DNA of 64,000 bases from Alopecurus myosuroides (lineage: Eukaryota > Streptophyta > Magnoliopsida > Poales > Poaceae): contig CM054062.1 in assembly GCA_028641055.1 (NCBI GenBank), positions 17,789,639-17,853,638 of the forward strand, in the 5' to 3' direction. Each line of letters starts with the position of its first letter. The stretch's first letter is position 1. The notes beneath the pieces were generated by a model. It was not told where the DNA came from. It ran no database searches and saw only the letters and a list, made by a program, of their open reading frames with translations. The position numbers and the translations under genes were made by a program. Positions 47,944 through 58,099 of this stretch are shown here, in pieces.

Positions 47944-48414
47944 TTGACGAGCTGCTCGATCCGGGCGCATTACATCTTTCACGAGCTGCCCAACACGGCG
48001 CTAAACGTGCTGCAGGACGTGGTACTTGACGAGGTGCAGGCGACGGCCATGTCGGTGGAAGCACAGGGTGGCCGCGCCCGCTTGACGCGCTGCCGGACGC
48101 AGGCCATGGCAACGACAGCACACGGTCGGCGCGGGTGCAACCTTGAGGAACTGCCGGACGCGACATATGACGAGCTGCAGCACGTGGTCATGGCGGCAGT
48201 TCGCGCGGGCGCCCTTGACGAGCCGCCGGACGAGGCGTTTGACGAGCTACAGCATGTGGCCATGGCGGCGACAGAACAGGACCGTTGTCGGCAAGGGCAC
48301 TCCAGCCGTATGCGGAACCCTGGGTTCCTGCCTGTCATTGTTGTTGCCCATGGCGCCGAATTCTCTGAGCATGACCTCTGTGATACATTCAGCTACTCCC
48401 AAGAACAACTTTAG
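47944..48414 (+). pseudogene. Unrecognised open frame with internal repeats, captured in H2
   Basis: Open frame of 156 codons; the first ATG in frame is at 48049. It contains two to three imperfect repeats of about 27 residues: HELPNTALNVLQDVVLD, EELPDATYDELQHVVMAA, DEPPDEAFDELQHVAMAA. The frame ends at a TAG at 48412-48414. The repeats and GC-rich codon use look like real coding sequence, but no start signal or family is recognised. It is probably a fragment of a host gene taken up by the Helitron. Confidence 0.35.
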
Positions 48415-51400
48415 TTGACAGAATGGGCTCCTCAACGCAAGGGCTATCCAGTAGGAGCGTACGTAATTAAACCCTCTAGAGACGTTGTCACCTTGTCCAC
48501 GGAAGGCCGGTCTTTGCCTCGCATTCTGACACAGTTGCATGCAATGGCTGCGATAGCCTACATACCAGAGAGATGAAATAAGGCTAGATCAAGGATGTCA
48601 GAAATGTCCCCAGCTTTGATTAACATGGCTGCCCATTCAACAATATTCACTTCCTCAAGCTGCACCTGCCCGCGCATCGCGTTTGCTTTTTTTTTTCTCT
48701 TTTACCTGCGCAGCGCGTTGCCTTTTTTTTTTCCCTGCACCACGTTGGCTCTGAACTACCAGAACAGAACACGAGCCTTGGACGAACGTGAAACGTTTTC
48801 TGTTAAAACTTAAACCGATGGCATTGGGTGTAATTAGGATAGAAAAACAGGGCAATAATAGAACGGACGAAAATTTCGCAAGAAGGCTTAGTGCCTTTAT
48901 TATTAGGTAAAGATTAGCTTCTCACGTATAATAACAACGACACTTTCTCCAAAAAAAAAAAGAATAACGATGATACATAACGATACATACAAATATTTTG
49001 GCCTTAATGCACCGAACAACCCACCTGACCATGAAAAAAATTGTCCACCAAGCGTAAATATAGGTATCAATTGTGATCGTAGAGTGTAAAAGTGTATGAC
49101 TATGTTTTCTTGTTTTGTGACTGTATGTTGTTTATGCGCAAGTTCTGTTGTACAATGTGTTGGTATTTTAAATGCGCTAATGGTTAAAAACATTGCAATT
49201 TATGACAATTTTGAACTCAACGTGTTATGCTACAAACACGGGTATTATTTACCCGCGGGTACCCTTATACCCTGTCGGGTGACGGGTATGGGAAAAATGT
49301 ATACCCGTCAAGGGTATGGGTACGGGTGGCGGGTAAGATCAAGGCAGACGGGTAAGGGTATGGGGTGGCTCCACCCTTACCCATACCCTGCGGGTGCCAT
49401 CCCTACTCCCGTCCCGTCCCCATGACCACCGGCACTACTTCTCTCGCTACAGGATCCCTCGCCACTTCCTTCGTCAACTCCGGTCGCCTTGCCGACCTCG
49501 GCACGAGAAGCTCCCATGGCCGTATCTACTCGGCGCCCCACCAAATACCAGGATTGACGCCCGGCGCTCGAGCTCGGCTTCTTGGAAGGTCATCCGGCCG
49601 TCGTGTCCTCGAACTCCTCCGGCTACAGATCCGGCCGCCGTCGGCCGCCAACCATCTCGTGGCGCACCGGCTCCGTCCCGTGCAGCTCCGAGGCGACCTC
49701 GTTGTGTCGCACTATGTTCCGAACGGGTTGAAGTGGCTGGAGCCTCTCACAGGCCGAACGTGTTTCATCTGGGCTATGTTAGACAGATGGGCTTTTAGCC
49801 CAGCAAAAACCGAGGCGAAAGGAGGAGCAACACCGAACGTTATTTGCTCCGCTAGCGACGCAGGATTCAGCAAATTGGAGCCGGATCGACGGATTTCGTG
49901 GAGCCAGACCGTTCCCGAACACGCACTATAAGTGCAATCTCTATCATTCGTAAATCTATTTGTATGTGCCAAAATAATTGTGTTCATATAACAACCACAA
50001 AAAATCCCGGAAATTTGTTTCACCGTGGCAACACATGGGCATTTTTAATAGTTAGATTTTAAATTTTAGCATCTTGTTACTTCACCAGTAAACCTTACCG
50101 CATCAGTTGACCATATTCGGAGGCGTTGGTCATCAGGTGCACGCCATTTCCACTGTCAGCAATAGCGAGAAGGAGGATAAGCGGTGCAATATTCAAATAG
50201 ATGTCATATAAACTTTTTGTTCCATTGCAACGTATGGGCATGTTTACTATATATACCTAATAATAAAGGGAGGAAGGTTTCTTCCTCCCTTTTTCGTCCG
50301 TTCTCGTCCGTCCTTTGGTTTTACGTTTTGGTCCGTTCCCCTTTACGTATTCCTGCTAATTTTGTTCGGTCGCAACTTTAGAATTTGTTCACGATACGAT
50401 CAATCCGTAAAAAGTTGGACCCGTATAGGAAGCAATATGTCGCACCCTGGCCCTGGCTTTCCTTAGTTTGCTAGCTGGGCCGTGTAATTTCCTAACTCCC
50501 ATCCCGGCCCTGCTTTTGTGCGACCGTGGACAACCTGCGGTGCCGGCTGCGCTGAGTCGGGCATCCCGATCAATTTCGGTTGGCTAGAATCGAGCGGCAC
50601 GATACGGCTGCCGTGGTCGATCTTCGTCGGCGAGATTCGACCGGCGCAACACGGCGGCCGGGCTTGATGTCGGACGGTGGGTATCGAGAAGAGATGACGA
50701 CTTTGTAGGTGGGAGACGGCAGGTTGGCGGCGGTAGCCCGCCGACAGGTCACGGACGGCGCAAGGGTCACACGCATTGGCGTGGGAACGATTACAGAGCA
50801 TCGTCTTCCTCAGCAGCGTAGAACTCTCGCCGGCCGCTGAAGGCGACAGTATTGATCGATCCCCTTCTTTATTCATGAACGATCTCAATATCTGATCATT
50901 GGTAGCGACCTCACAAGCTCACAGGTCACAGCCGAAATCTTTAGAACCTTCAGAACCTGCGCAACATCATGGTGCTACCGTGGATAGTGTCAACAGTCGC
51001 GGATAATTGCTGGAAGTCATGAGCGCACCACCATTATGTTGGTCTTCATGTCTGGCCACAGGTCCTGCCTGCACGGTTTGGAGATCAGCTAGCATAGCAA
51101 GAAACAAGTGATAGGAGACTATGCATGATTATGAAGGACATGCGTGAGGAAATTCATCTTAACTCTTCTATACATGACTAAGGTCATGAACCGGTCAGTA
51201 ACATTGCTGGAAACCAGCAGATCCGTCTTGGTTGGCTTTCGTAAGATTTTTTTCCCTTGTCCTAGCGCCATCAACGTTGGCCAGTCAGGCAACCACGACA
51301 CCCGTGGACGACCCCACTAGAGTTAGACCACGGGTCCTGCCTGCAGTGGACAGCCAGATGACCAGATCGACAAAGGAGACACACTATGAGCAATGGCCGG

Positions 51401-52266
51401 CAGTGACACATGGAGCGCGGACGGGCGGGCGGCGGGGCGTGAGGTAGTCGGCATGTCAACGGGTGGCGGAGCGCAGACGGGCGGAGAGAAAGGGGTTAGT
51501 TTTGGGGTTGGTGGCTGGCCTAGGCATTGGGCAACTTTGGCTGGGCCTAGCTAGGCTTGTGGACCGAACAGGTATGACCGCCTCTTTCTTATTTTTCTTC
51601 CTGTTTTTTCATTTTTAATTTTTTTACAATTATTTTTTAGAAAAAGGTAGAAATAGAAAGAGAGGGCTTGGAAGACATTAGACCACCTATGAAAGAATCT
51701 TATAATATGCTTGGAAAATGATATCCTAGCCTTATAGATGCAGGTGGAAGTAGTTGTAACTGATGTTTAAAATATTTATTTTCTCCAAGATGGTGTTTGT
51801 TGTATGCACATGCATGTTTTTTCATGCAGAGTATTCTGTCAAATACTTTACTATGTGACTTGCACCAAAGCAAAAAAAAAAAAAAAATTATCTCGAGGCA
51901 ATACGGCTCATGGTTACATTATTTCGATGGTCGCAAATCCCTAATATGTTCAAATTGCGTTATGTGATTTTATGACACATATTTGTTCTCCCGTTGCAAC
52001 GCACGGGCATGATTCCTATATACGCTAAAAATAGAGCAACTGCAACTCAAAGTATTTTAGCGAAACTTCCAATTTTTTCAGCACCATCTTAGCTCTTCCC
52101 ATGTACCTCCCCAAAATATTTTAGCGATGTCCAAAATAGACCAATATGTCTCCGGAAGTTTATTATATTGTTTCTCTTCATAATTACCATGATTGTAATA
52201 TTTTATTTAGTGTTTTACATAACTATTGAGATTTTCTAGCAAATTCTCATTTTCTGTTATCAAATA

Positions 52267-52395
52267 CTCCCGTCGGATCTAAAAAAAAAGTCTCTCTGAT
52301 ACATATTAATTATCATTGAATCGAATGTACCTATAAAAGTTTTAGCGTCAGATACATTCAATTCTATGACAATTAGTAATATGGATCGGAGAGAG
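52267..52395. mobile_element. Stowaway-like MITE
   Basis: 129 bp with inverted ends CTCCCGTCGGATC and GGATCGGAGAGAG and TA on each side, the pattern of Tc1/mariner MITEs. No coding capacity. Confidence 0.8.
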
Positions 52396-52397
52396 TA

Positions 52398-53054
52398 TTA
52401 GAAAGGAAAAGAGATTATGGTGTTGCTGGTCACGGAACTTACCCTATTTTGGTCACAAACTCGTGGAATGTTGTCCGCATGTGAAGAAACTTGGCAGGGA
52501 TGAGTAACACGGTCTAAACTACGCCAGGGGAGCTGACTGACGCTGAGGTGACACGTTGGCTGAACTTTGACGGAAGAAATCGTAGCCGCGGTATCCAGAC
52601 AAATCATCGAGGGCGGATGTTCCAGCTCCGACAGCACGCGACATGGCTGTGATGGATGAGGTCGTCGCCGACGATACGGGCGGCAGGGAGAGCACCCACG
52701 GAGGGCAGGCGTCCATCGGGAAGGAATGAGACTACCGCGACAGAGATATCCGTGGGTTAGTTTGGGGCTAATCGAGGGCAGGTAGGATGTGCATCGTTCA
52801 GCGTAGCTGTAGATTTTGTAGAGATTTCGTTTTCGGCAGCGATTTGTAGCTCCAATTTTGCCTATTTTTCCTCTTTCGGTTTCTATTTCCTGGGCACCCG
52901 AAAGTTAGTTCTTTTAGATCTATCTAATCGAATTGTCTTGTAATGTACGACCACTTGACGATAGATTCAGCGTAGAAGTTCACCATCGTGGTTTCTTCTA
53001 TGGACTTGAGGAGAATCTATCTAATTTGGACGGAAAAATTGACAGCTTTTGATG
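52398..53054. other. Unassigned stretch of H3
   Basis: About 650 bases between the MITE and LTR fragments. A short GC-rich frame on the - strand (52716-52519) has no recognisable features. I see nothing else. Confidence 0.3.
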
Positions 53055-53460
53055 TAACATCCCTGATTTTTGAAAAATTCAAAAATCTTAAAAATTTGAA
53101 AATTTTGTTCTTGCTAAAAGAAACTCGCCAAAACAAAAACAAGACAAAAGAAATATTATGACCTACTGATGGCGTGAAATCACACGCCCGTTGGGAGACC
53201 CCAAGAGAAAAGTATGATGTAGCCAGCAGCAAATTTCCCCCACTTAAGGAATCAGGGTGATCAATCCAGTAGGACTTCGAAGTCTATCAGTAGGTTGCTT
53301 GTGGCAACAGCATCAGAAATATAGTTGTTGACGAGAGCCAAACGTGGACCTTCACGCAAACACAAACTCTTTATTGCTCCCAACTTTCCGAGAAGGTTGT
53401 CAATCTTCCCGTCTTGCTGAAAACTAAAGAATCAATTGTATTAAATGAATGGAGAATATT
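53055..53460 (-). repeat. Fragments of two LTRs: a TGTAACATCCC-type start and an Athila-type LTR end
   Basis: 53055-53158 begins TGTAACATCCCTGATTTTTG on the + strand, like the opening of a Tekay-type LTR. From 53167 to about 53460 the - strand resembles the LTR end of element E (phrases GGGGTCTCCCAACG and AGATTGACAACCT), finishing CACGCCATCA at 53167. Both are relics inside the Helitron block. Confidence 0.6.
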
Positions 53461-53557
53461 AAATTAAAACAGAACAGCGAGCGAGTGATGATGAAAAGCA
53501 AGTAAACAAGATTGTAGTCAATGAAAAAAATATGACCGGGGGCCATAGTTTCACTAG

Positions 53558-54865
53558 TCATTTTGAGAAATTTGGTATATAACTTTTAATTTTCTAATTT
53601 TATTGAATAAAAACTTATTTTCCATTTTTAAATGAATTAAACAACATTAAATAAAGGTCAAAATCAACTTTGGCAAACATGTGTGAAAATGATATATTCA
53701 GATAGAGTTTATTTTTCTAAACATTTCCAGATTTTTATTTTATTTTTCTGATTAATATTTCAGGAGATATTCAAGTTACAATTTTAAGTCATTTTCTGGA
53801 ATTCTATTAAAAATTTATGGAAATAAGAAAACAGGGTTATGACATCACAGTGACATCACTCGGAGGAGCTCTCCTCTGTTGATCATGCAATTGATCGATT
53901 CTGCAGAAATTTCACGAATTGAGATGCTCCATAAGCTAGAGGAGGCGACGACGAACGCAACGGTGGCCGCGCCGCTCGGGGATGTCCACCGGAGGCTCGC
54001 CGGCGTGCTGATTTGAGGAGGCCGACGGCGGCGCACGACGGTGATGATGAAAACAACGATGAGGATCTCAACAGAAAGCACGGGGAAGGAGCCTAGCTCA
54101 CCTTAAACACGATGGAGAGGACGAAGAGGTAGGAGGAGGTCAGGAACGCCGGCAATGGCGCCCGGCGCAGTTCGGCCGTCCGTGGAGGAGATGCCGGAAT
54201 TCTCGGCCTCTAGGCCATCTCCACTGCTCCGCTCGCTCGAGGTGAAGGAGGGGACCAAGGCAAAGCTCGTAGGAGTTTCAGAGCAGAGAGGGAGGCGACG
54301 TAGCGGCGGCGGCGACGGATCACGGCGAGGTCGGGTTTTCGGCTAGGGTTTGCCCTTGGCAGAGAGACAGTGAGCGAGAGGGAGGGCGCGAGTGAGAGAG
54401 AGATGAGTGCGGGTCACGGCTTCTCTCCTGGGGAGTCATCTACGAAGGGGGGGTGGCGGTAGCAGGACGTGGCGGTGGCGGTCGGCGGCGACCTGCTTGC
54501 CTGTCGTGCGCGGGGAAGAGACAAAAGGGCCAACTTGCAAAAGAAACCTGCAGTTCGCAGATTTGACAGAAAAGCCCTTTTCTAACTTAAAACATAACAG
54601 AACATACAGTTTTGAGGACCTTTTTGCAATCAGAAAAATGGGCAAAAATAATTTTTGGAAACCTTGTAAAATTTCCAACCTAACCATATTTTTGTTTTAT
54701 AAATTTGAAAATGTTTTTAAAACAATTTTTGGGTGACCACGTTAAGTGGTTTTTGGTCAATTCATTTGTTATTTTCAAATGCAAAATTTCAACCCATGTT
54801 TTCATGCATGTATGAGATGCCAACAACACACCACCACCCAATTATAGCAAATTTGGGATGTTACA
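53558..54865 (-). repeat. 5' LTR of element F, outer part
   Basis: Upstream part of the 5' LTR on the - strand, beginning TGTAACATCCC at 54865 and matching about 34638-35941. It includes the GC-rich island (about 53860-54530) that all copies of this LTR carry. Confidence 0.93.
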
Positions 54866-56543
54866 GCGGGGTCGACAAGGGGTTAGGCGAGCTAGCCGAA
54901 ACTTCCTTGCTCGCTGATGCTCTGGCATCCTCGGGCTGCCCACCCGCCAAGCTAGGAATCACCTTCGCAGGGCTTGGAGTTTGTCGAGTAGAACTTGGAG
55001 CTGGAGCGGGATCCGCAACGACCTCCTTCTTCTTCACAGACGGAGCCGAGGACGCGAATTGATCCGCGCTGATGGTCACAAGGCTAAAACAAAAGTTATA
55101 ATCAGAAGAGAAAAGAGTAACCCATTCCAAAAGAAAAAAATACGAGACTCACTCGTCCTCATCGTCCTCGTCAAGGTTTTCCACGTCCCAGGCGGTGGGA
55201 ATCTTCGATTGGTGGATGGCGGGAGGAAGCACGTTGAGTGGAGTCGCCTGAATGGGCCTAATCTCCTCGACCACGTCATCACTCAAGGAATTATCCCTGG
55301 AAGTGACCTCATCCTCCTCCGCTTGGCGACACTTGTGGCGGCAAAGTGGAAGCTATTCTTCGTCTTCCCCCTCCTCCACCTCCTTTCGCTCATTGCTAAA
55401 CGCTGGCTTCTGGTGGAGCCTCAAAGTTGCTCGCCAGAATATCTGAACCTCCGTCGTCCATGGAGAGTGGTGGGTAGCACGTCGCCACATCTTCGTTCTG
55501 CAACGAAGAAGAAGGAAGAAAGAACATGTTTCACGAAAGAGAAAAATTAAGAAAAGAAAGAACAGAAAAGTCTACCTTAGTCCGAGAGTGTTGGGCGTCG
55601 AAAGGAGTGAAGGGACACGATGAGTGGATCTCTCCCTCTTCAGGCTGGTGATCGCGACAATCTTCTTCTCTAACTCAACATTCGAGAGAATGTCGTCGCA
55701 CATCCGGCTCGGATCGTTGATGCCCGAGAACTCCCACATGGGAGTTGGCCTGTCCTGGAACAGTTGGATCCTCTGGCGCAGGAAGACATCCGCCAGGTGC
55801 ATTCCGTTCAGAAGAGGTCCTTGATCCTTTCGACAAAGCCGCCCGAATTTTAGAGACACTGCCTTCGACTCTTCGGCTGATACCTTGTGCATCCAAGACT
55901 TCCTTCACTTCAGAATAGCGAATGGCTTGAACTCTGGCATGCCACCCGCGTCATCGTCGTGGACATAGAACCACTTCCGGCGCCATCCTTGCGCCGACTC
56001 GACGAAATTCATCTCCAGGTACGGAAACTCCTTCTTCGTCTGGATCCTGAAGACGCCAGTCGCTAGGGGCTCCCCCACTCGCTCACCCGCTAGGGGCTTC
56101 CCCCGGAAGATCCTCACCTGGAAGATAGACTTCCAGAGCTCCCAATGTGGGCGAATGCCGAGAAAGGACTCGCACAACACGATGAAGCACGAGATGTGCT
56201 GCACCGCATTGGGAGGAAGATCGTGCAGCTGTCTGCCATAGACATACAACAGCCCGAGGAGAAATGGGTGGAGTGGGAAGGACATACCGCGAGCAACGTG
56301 GTCGGAGAACACGACGCGCTGGTTCGCGTGTGGATTGGGCACCTCCTCGCCCTTCGTTGAAGTGCGGACGCGCCCGGAAGCTTCTGAAGGGAGCATACCC
56401 TCCCTCTGCATCTCCATGGCGCTTTTCTTCGTCACGTTGGACGGGCGCCACTCGACCGTCCTCTTCATTGGGGCCGCCGTGGAAGCGCTGGCCGCCTCCT
56501 TGCCGGAACTTGCTGCCGCAGCACGTTTCTTGGGAGGCGCCAT
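54866..56543 (-). pseudogene. Antisense extra gene of element A, N-terminal PF04195-type exons
   Basis: The first exon runs from ATG at 56543 to about 55576, where a GTAGAC donor follows. Residues of about 78-141 carry the PF04195 ('putative gypsy type transposon') signature: LHPFLLGLLYVYG, LPPNAVQHI, CESFLGIRPHWELW. A TGA at 55905-55907 interrupts the first exon in frame, and the frame continues on the other side. Later exons (about 55500-55140 and 55075-54866) encode acidic and proline/serine-rich sequence with a further stop. The last one continues across the F insertion to 32181. The gene is opposite to A's gag-pol. Its function is not established; the family is known only from retrotransposons. 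Confidence 0.75.
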
Positions 56544-56637
56544 TGGTGTTCGCTCTCTTGCAGAGGAAGGCGGGCGCGATGAAAGGAGGAAGAAGAATAA
56601 TAGAGGCCGGGAAGGGTAAATTTCCCCTAAGGCCCAC

Positions 56638-56646
56638 TATTTATAT
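56638..56646 (-). promoter_or_regulatory. Candidate TATA box for the antisense gene of element A
   Basis: On the - strand the sequence reads TATAAATAG about 95 bases upstream of the antisense ATG at 56543. Elements B and C have comparable boxes upstream of their antisense genes, which makes a chance match less likely. No transcription start has been shown. Confidence 0.55.
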
Positions 56647-57625
56647 TGCTGCTGAATCACTGGGAGTCGTCGATCTACGTACGTTGGTCGCATCCCGGCT
56701 GCCACGCGGTGAGCCAAAACAAAGCGGTGTGGAACGGCTACTCCGCACGATCTTTAACGCAAGATCGTGCGTAATTACTGCACAACCTGCGGAAAAACCG
56801 GCGCACGACGACACGCTTCTGGTCAAAAGCTGACATGATGGGCCCTACGCGCCCTGTCCCATAGCGTCACGTCCCATCGGGAGCAGGCGAGTGCGCAGTG
56901 ACGTCATTGCGCACATCACTATGCAAAAATTCTTTCGCATGAAACCTTCACAAACACGAAATCTCTTTCGTATGAACTCAGAAGTAAAGCTCACCTCAAT
57001 CGAGGATTGCAGGGTGAAAACATCGGCACTCACCACTATTCGGAGACAAAAGACAACACTTGCTGCGCATCCAAAAGAAAATTGCGAGTACGTGGCTCGC
57101 GGAACTCCGCATTACGATGTACTAACACATCATCTTACCCTGGATTGTTCCGCCGACTAGGCACATCCAGATGCTGTATTCTTCGAGTACGAAGGTAATA
57201 CCCAAGGATCTCTCCTATGGGCCTGGAATCGCACTCGAGCTGCGTCCTCCAGTAAATTTTCCGTGTCAAGAACACGAAGAAAAATCCTAGCGGACGTGCC
57301 GGGTACCCCCTTTATGGTTAAGCTCGACTCGATAAGACCTCCACGGCCCAGTCGTAATGATCACCTCGCTGAGTTCGAGTCGAAGGTCTCAAATTCCTGT
57401 TGCCAGAACTATTTTTACCCGAGAAGCAATTAGTTGGCCCTGATCTTTCGGGAGAGCCAAGCGACTGAGCCATACCCTTCTGCGAAAAAAGCCAAACGCA
57501 AGGCGCACTTACTGCTCGATACTCGAGCAGGTGCACACCCTTCGGATCAAGTATTTGAGTGACTCGGTCGTGAGGTCCAGAAATAGGCTTTGATTGCTTA
57601 CTCGACTATTCTCAGTCGAACAAAC
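56647..57625. other. Spacer of element A between antisense promoter and 3' LTR
   Basis: About 980 bases with no supported gene on either strand. It contains the upstream region of the antisense promoter and, to the right, CGAGTA-rich sequence resembling the LTR and intron sequence of elements A and B. It ends in the polypurine tract before the LTR. Confidence 0.5.
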
Positions 57626-57638
57626 ACTCGGGGGCTAC
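57626..57638 (+). other. Polypurine tract of element A
   Basis: The sequence CTCGGGGGCTAC directly precedes the TG that opens the 3' LTR at 57639. The equivalent sites in elements C (TGGGGACTAC) and B (CGGGGACTGC on its strand) match this pattern, so this is the likely plus-strand primer site. Confidence 0.7.
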
Positions 57639-58099
57639 TGACAAGGGGATGACTCCAGGACCTATCGAGTGAGCCTACCTGGTCTAAGGCCCATCACTGG
57701 AGCCCAGCGCAAAAGACTACCCCGTGGCTCAAGAAGCCCCAGCAGCGGCCCACCCGCAAGACTTGCGGGGCAAGATGGAAAGCTTCCACCGACTAGAGAT
57801 AGGGTTTGTATTCCCCTTGGCTACAGCTTGAGACCCAACCATCTATTTAAAGGCTGGGAGAGCAACCCGAGGGGGACATCCAATCTCAGATTTTCACCAC
57901 CATAGCCTTAGCTCGAGATCCAATCTCTCGGCAAGCGTATCCCCCATTGTAACCAATCCACATAATACAAAGACAGACAAGCAGGAGTAAGGGTTTTATC
58001 TCTACGAGGGCTCCAAACCTGGGTAAATCGTGCCCCCTGTTATCCGACGTTGTCACTAGCGCTTACTTCATTCTCCTACTCGAAACCCTATCGGATCAT
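57639..58099 (+). repeat. 3' LTR of element A, 5' part (interrupted by element E)
   Basis: The LTR opens with TGACAAGGGG right after the polypurine tract. It contains a TATA-like TATTTAAAG near 57843, followed by transcript-like sequence. It has not reached a CA end when element E begins at 58100. The remaining part should lie beyond the window, to the right of E. Confidence 0.7.

Larger units (their letters stand above)
46048..48913 (-). mobile_element. Helitron H2 inside the hAT-like element
   Basis: On the - strand it starts TCTTTACCTAATAATAAA at 48913, with A before it. It shares AAATTTTCGTCC with the start of H1. Its 3' end near 46048 has the hairpin CCGTAGCAACGCACGGG (46060-46076) followed by about ten bases and CTA before T. 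It has no Rep/helicase and is non-autonomous. Inside are two GC-rich gene-like stretches. Confidence 0.75.
45856..49405. mobile_element. hAT-like DNA transposon, non-autonomous, split by Helitron H2
   Basis: Begins TAGGGATGGCAATGG and ends GGTGCCATCCCTA, with further inverted similarity inside (CATACCCTGCGGGT on both sides). It is flanked by the perfect 8-bp duplication CTCCCGTC at 45848-45855 and 49406-49413. The arms are rich in GGGTA/TACCC words. No transposase frame is seen. Without the Helitron inside, the element is only about 0.7 kb. Confidence 0.88.
44201..49931. mobile_element. Possible older terminal-inverted-repeat element inside H1, split by the MULE and the hAT-like element
   Basis: The left border has GTGTGTTCGGGAAC and the right border has the inverted GTTCCCGAACACGC (49913-49926). 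Imperfect similarity continues inward on both sides (GGCTTCC against GGCTCC). The Pack-MULE sits at the left repeat and the hAT-like element in the middle. No clear target duplication was found, so class and exact borders are unresolved. Confidence 0.35.
41974..50249 (+). mobile_element. Helitron H1, inserted in the 5' LTR of F
   Basis: The 5' end reads TCTATACCTAATAATAAA, a grass Helitron start, and abuts host A at 41973. The likely 3' end is near 50249: a small hairpin (CCATTGCAACGTATGG, 50222-50237) followed about ten bases later by ACTA, then T. Together with H3, the block lies exactly between A and T of the LTR, as the intact LTR at about 34637 shows. No Rep/helicase gene is visible, so it is non-autonomous. 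It carries several later insertions. Confidence 0.75.
50250..53557 (+). mobile_element. Helitron H3 (composite), inserted at the 3' end of H1
   Basis: It starts TATATACCTAATAATAAA directly after the 3' end of H1. The block ends GTTTCACTAG at 53557, followed by host T. Ten bases before that end lies the imperfect hairpin TATGACCGGGGGCCATA (53531-53547). Another Helitron-type hairpin (CCCGTTGCAACGCACGGG, about 51991-52008) lies inside, so H3 may be two units: 50250 to about 52016 and the rest. No helicase gene is seen. The frame on the - strand at 50888-50463 is not recognised. Confidence 0.6.
32187..54865 (-). mobile_element. Element F: decayed Del/Tekay-type chromovirus nested in A
   Basis: Perfect duplication GCGGG at 32182-32186 and 54866-54870. 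On the - strand the order is 5' LTR (54865 to 39714, split by the Helitron block), primer site, a 3.77-kb decayed internal region, polypurine tract and 3' LTR (35941 to 32187). LTR length without insertions is about 3.57 kb, as expected for the Del/Tekay lineage. The primer site matches initiator tRNA-Met. The LTR pair differs visibly at a few percent of positions, so F looks older than B or C. Confidence 0.92.
1..58099 (+). mobile_element. Element A: outermost Tat-lineage Ty3/gypsy retrotransposon, right part, split by nested insertions
   Basis: This is the host of most other insertions. Its own sequence is 1-3056, 31617-32186 and 54871-58099; the rest is elements B and F and their passengers. 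The order is end of integrase (+), spacer, antisense gene (-), spacer, polypurine tract and 3' LTR start (+). The three pieces belong together because both gaps are flanked by perfect 5-bp duplications (CTCTA around B, GCGGG around F). The antisense reading frame also continues across each empty site. The left half of A lies outside the window. The 3' LTR is itself interrupted at 58100 by element E. Confidence 0.85.

Noticed and set aside
53545..53560. CACTAGT at the right border of the Helitron block, suggesting a CACTA transposon
   Set aside because: There is no matching CACTA at the left border and no 3-bp duplication. The A/T joint, TC start and CTAG end with a hairpin fit a Helitron.
32187..54865. 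Element F as a large retrotransposon derivative that never coded for proteins
   Set aside because: Ordered reverse transcriptase motifs and a pol tail next to the polypurine tract show that it is a decayed coding element.
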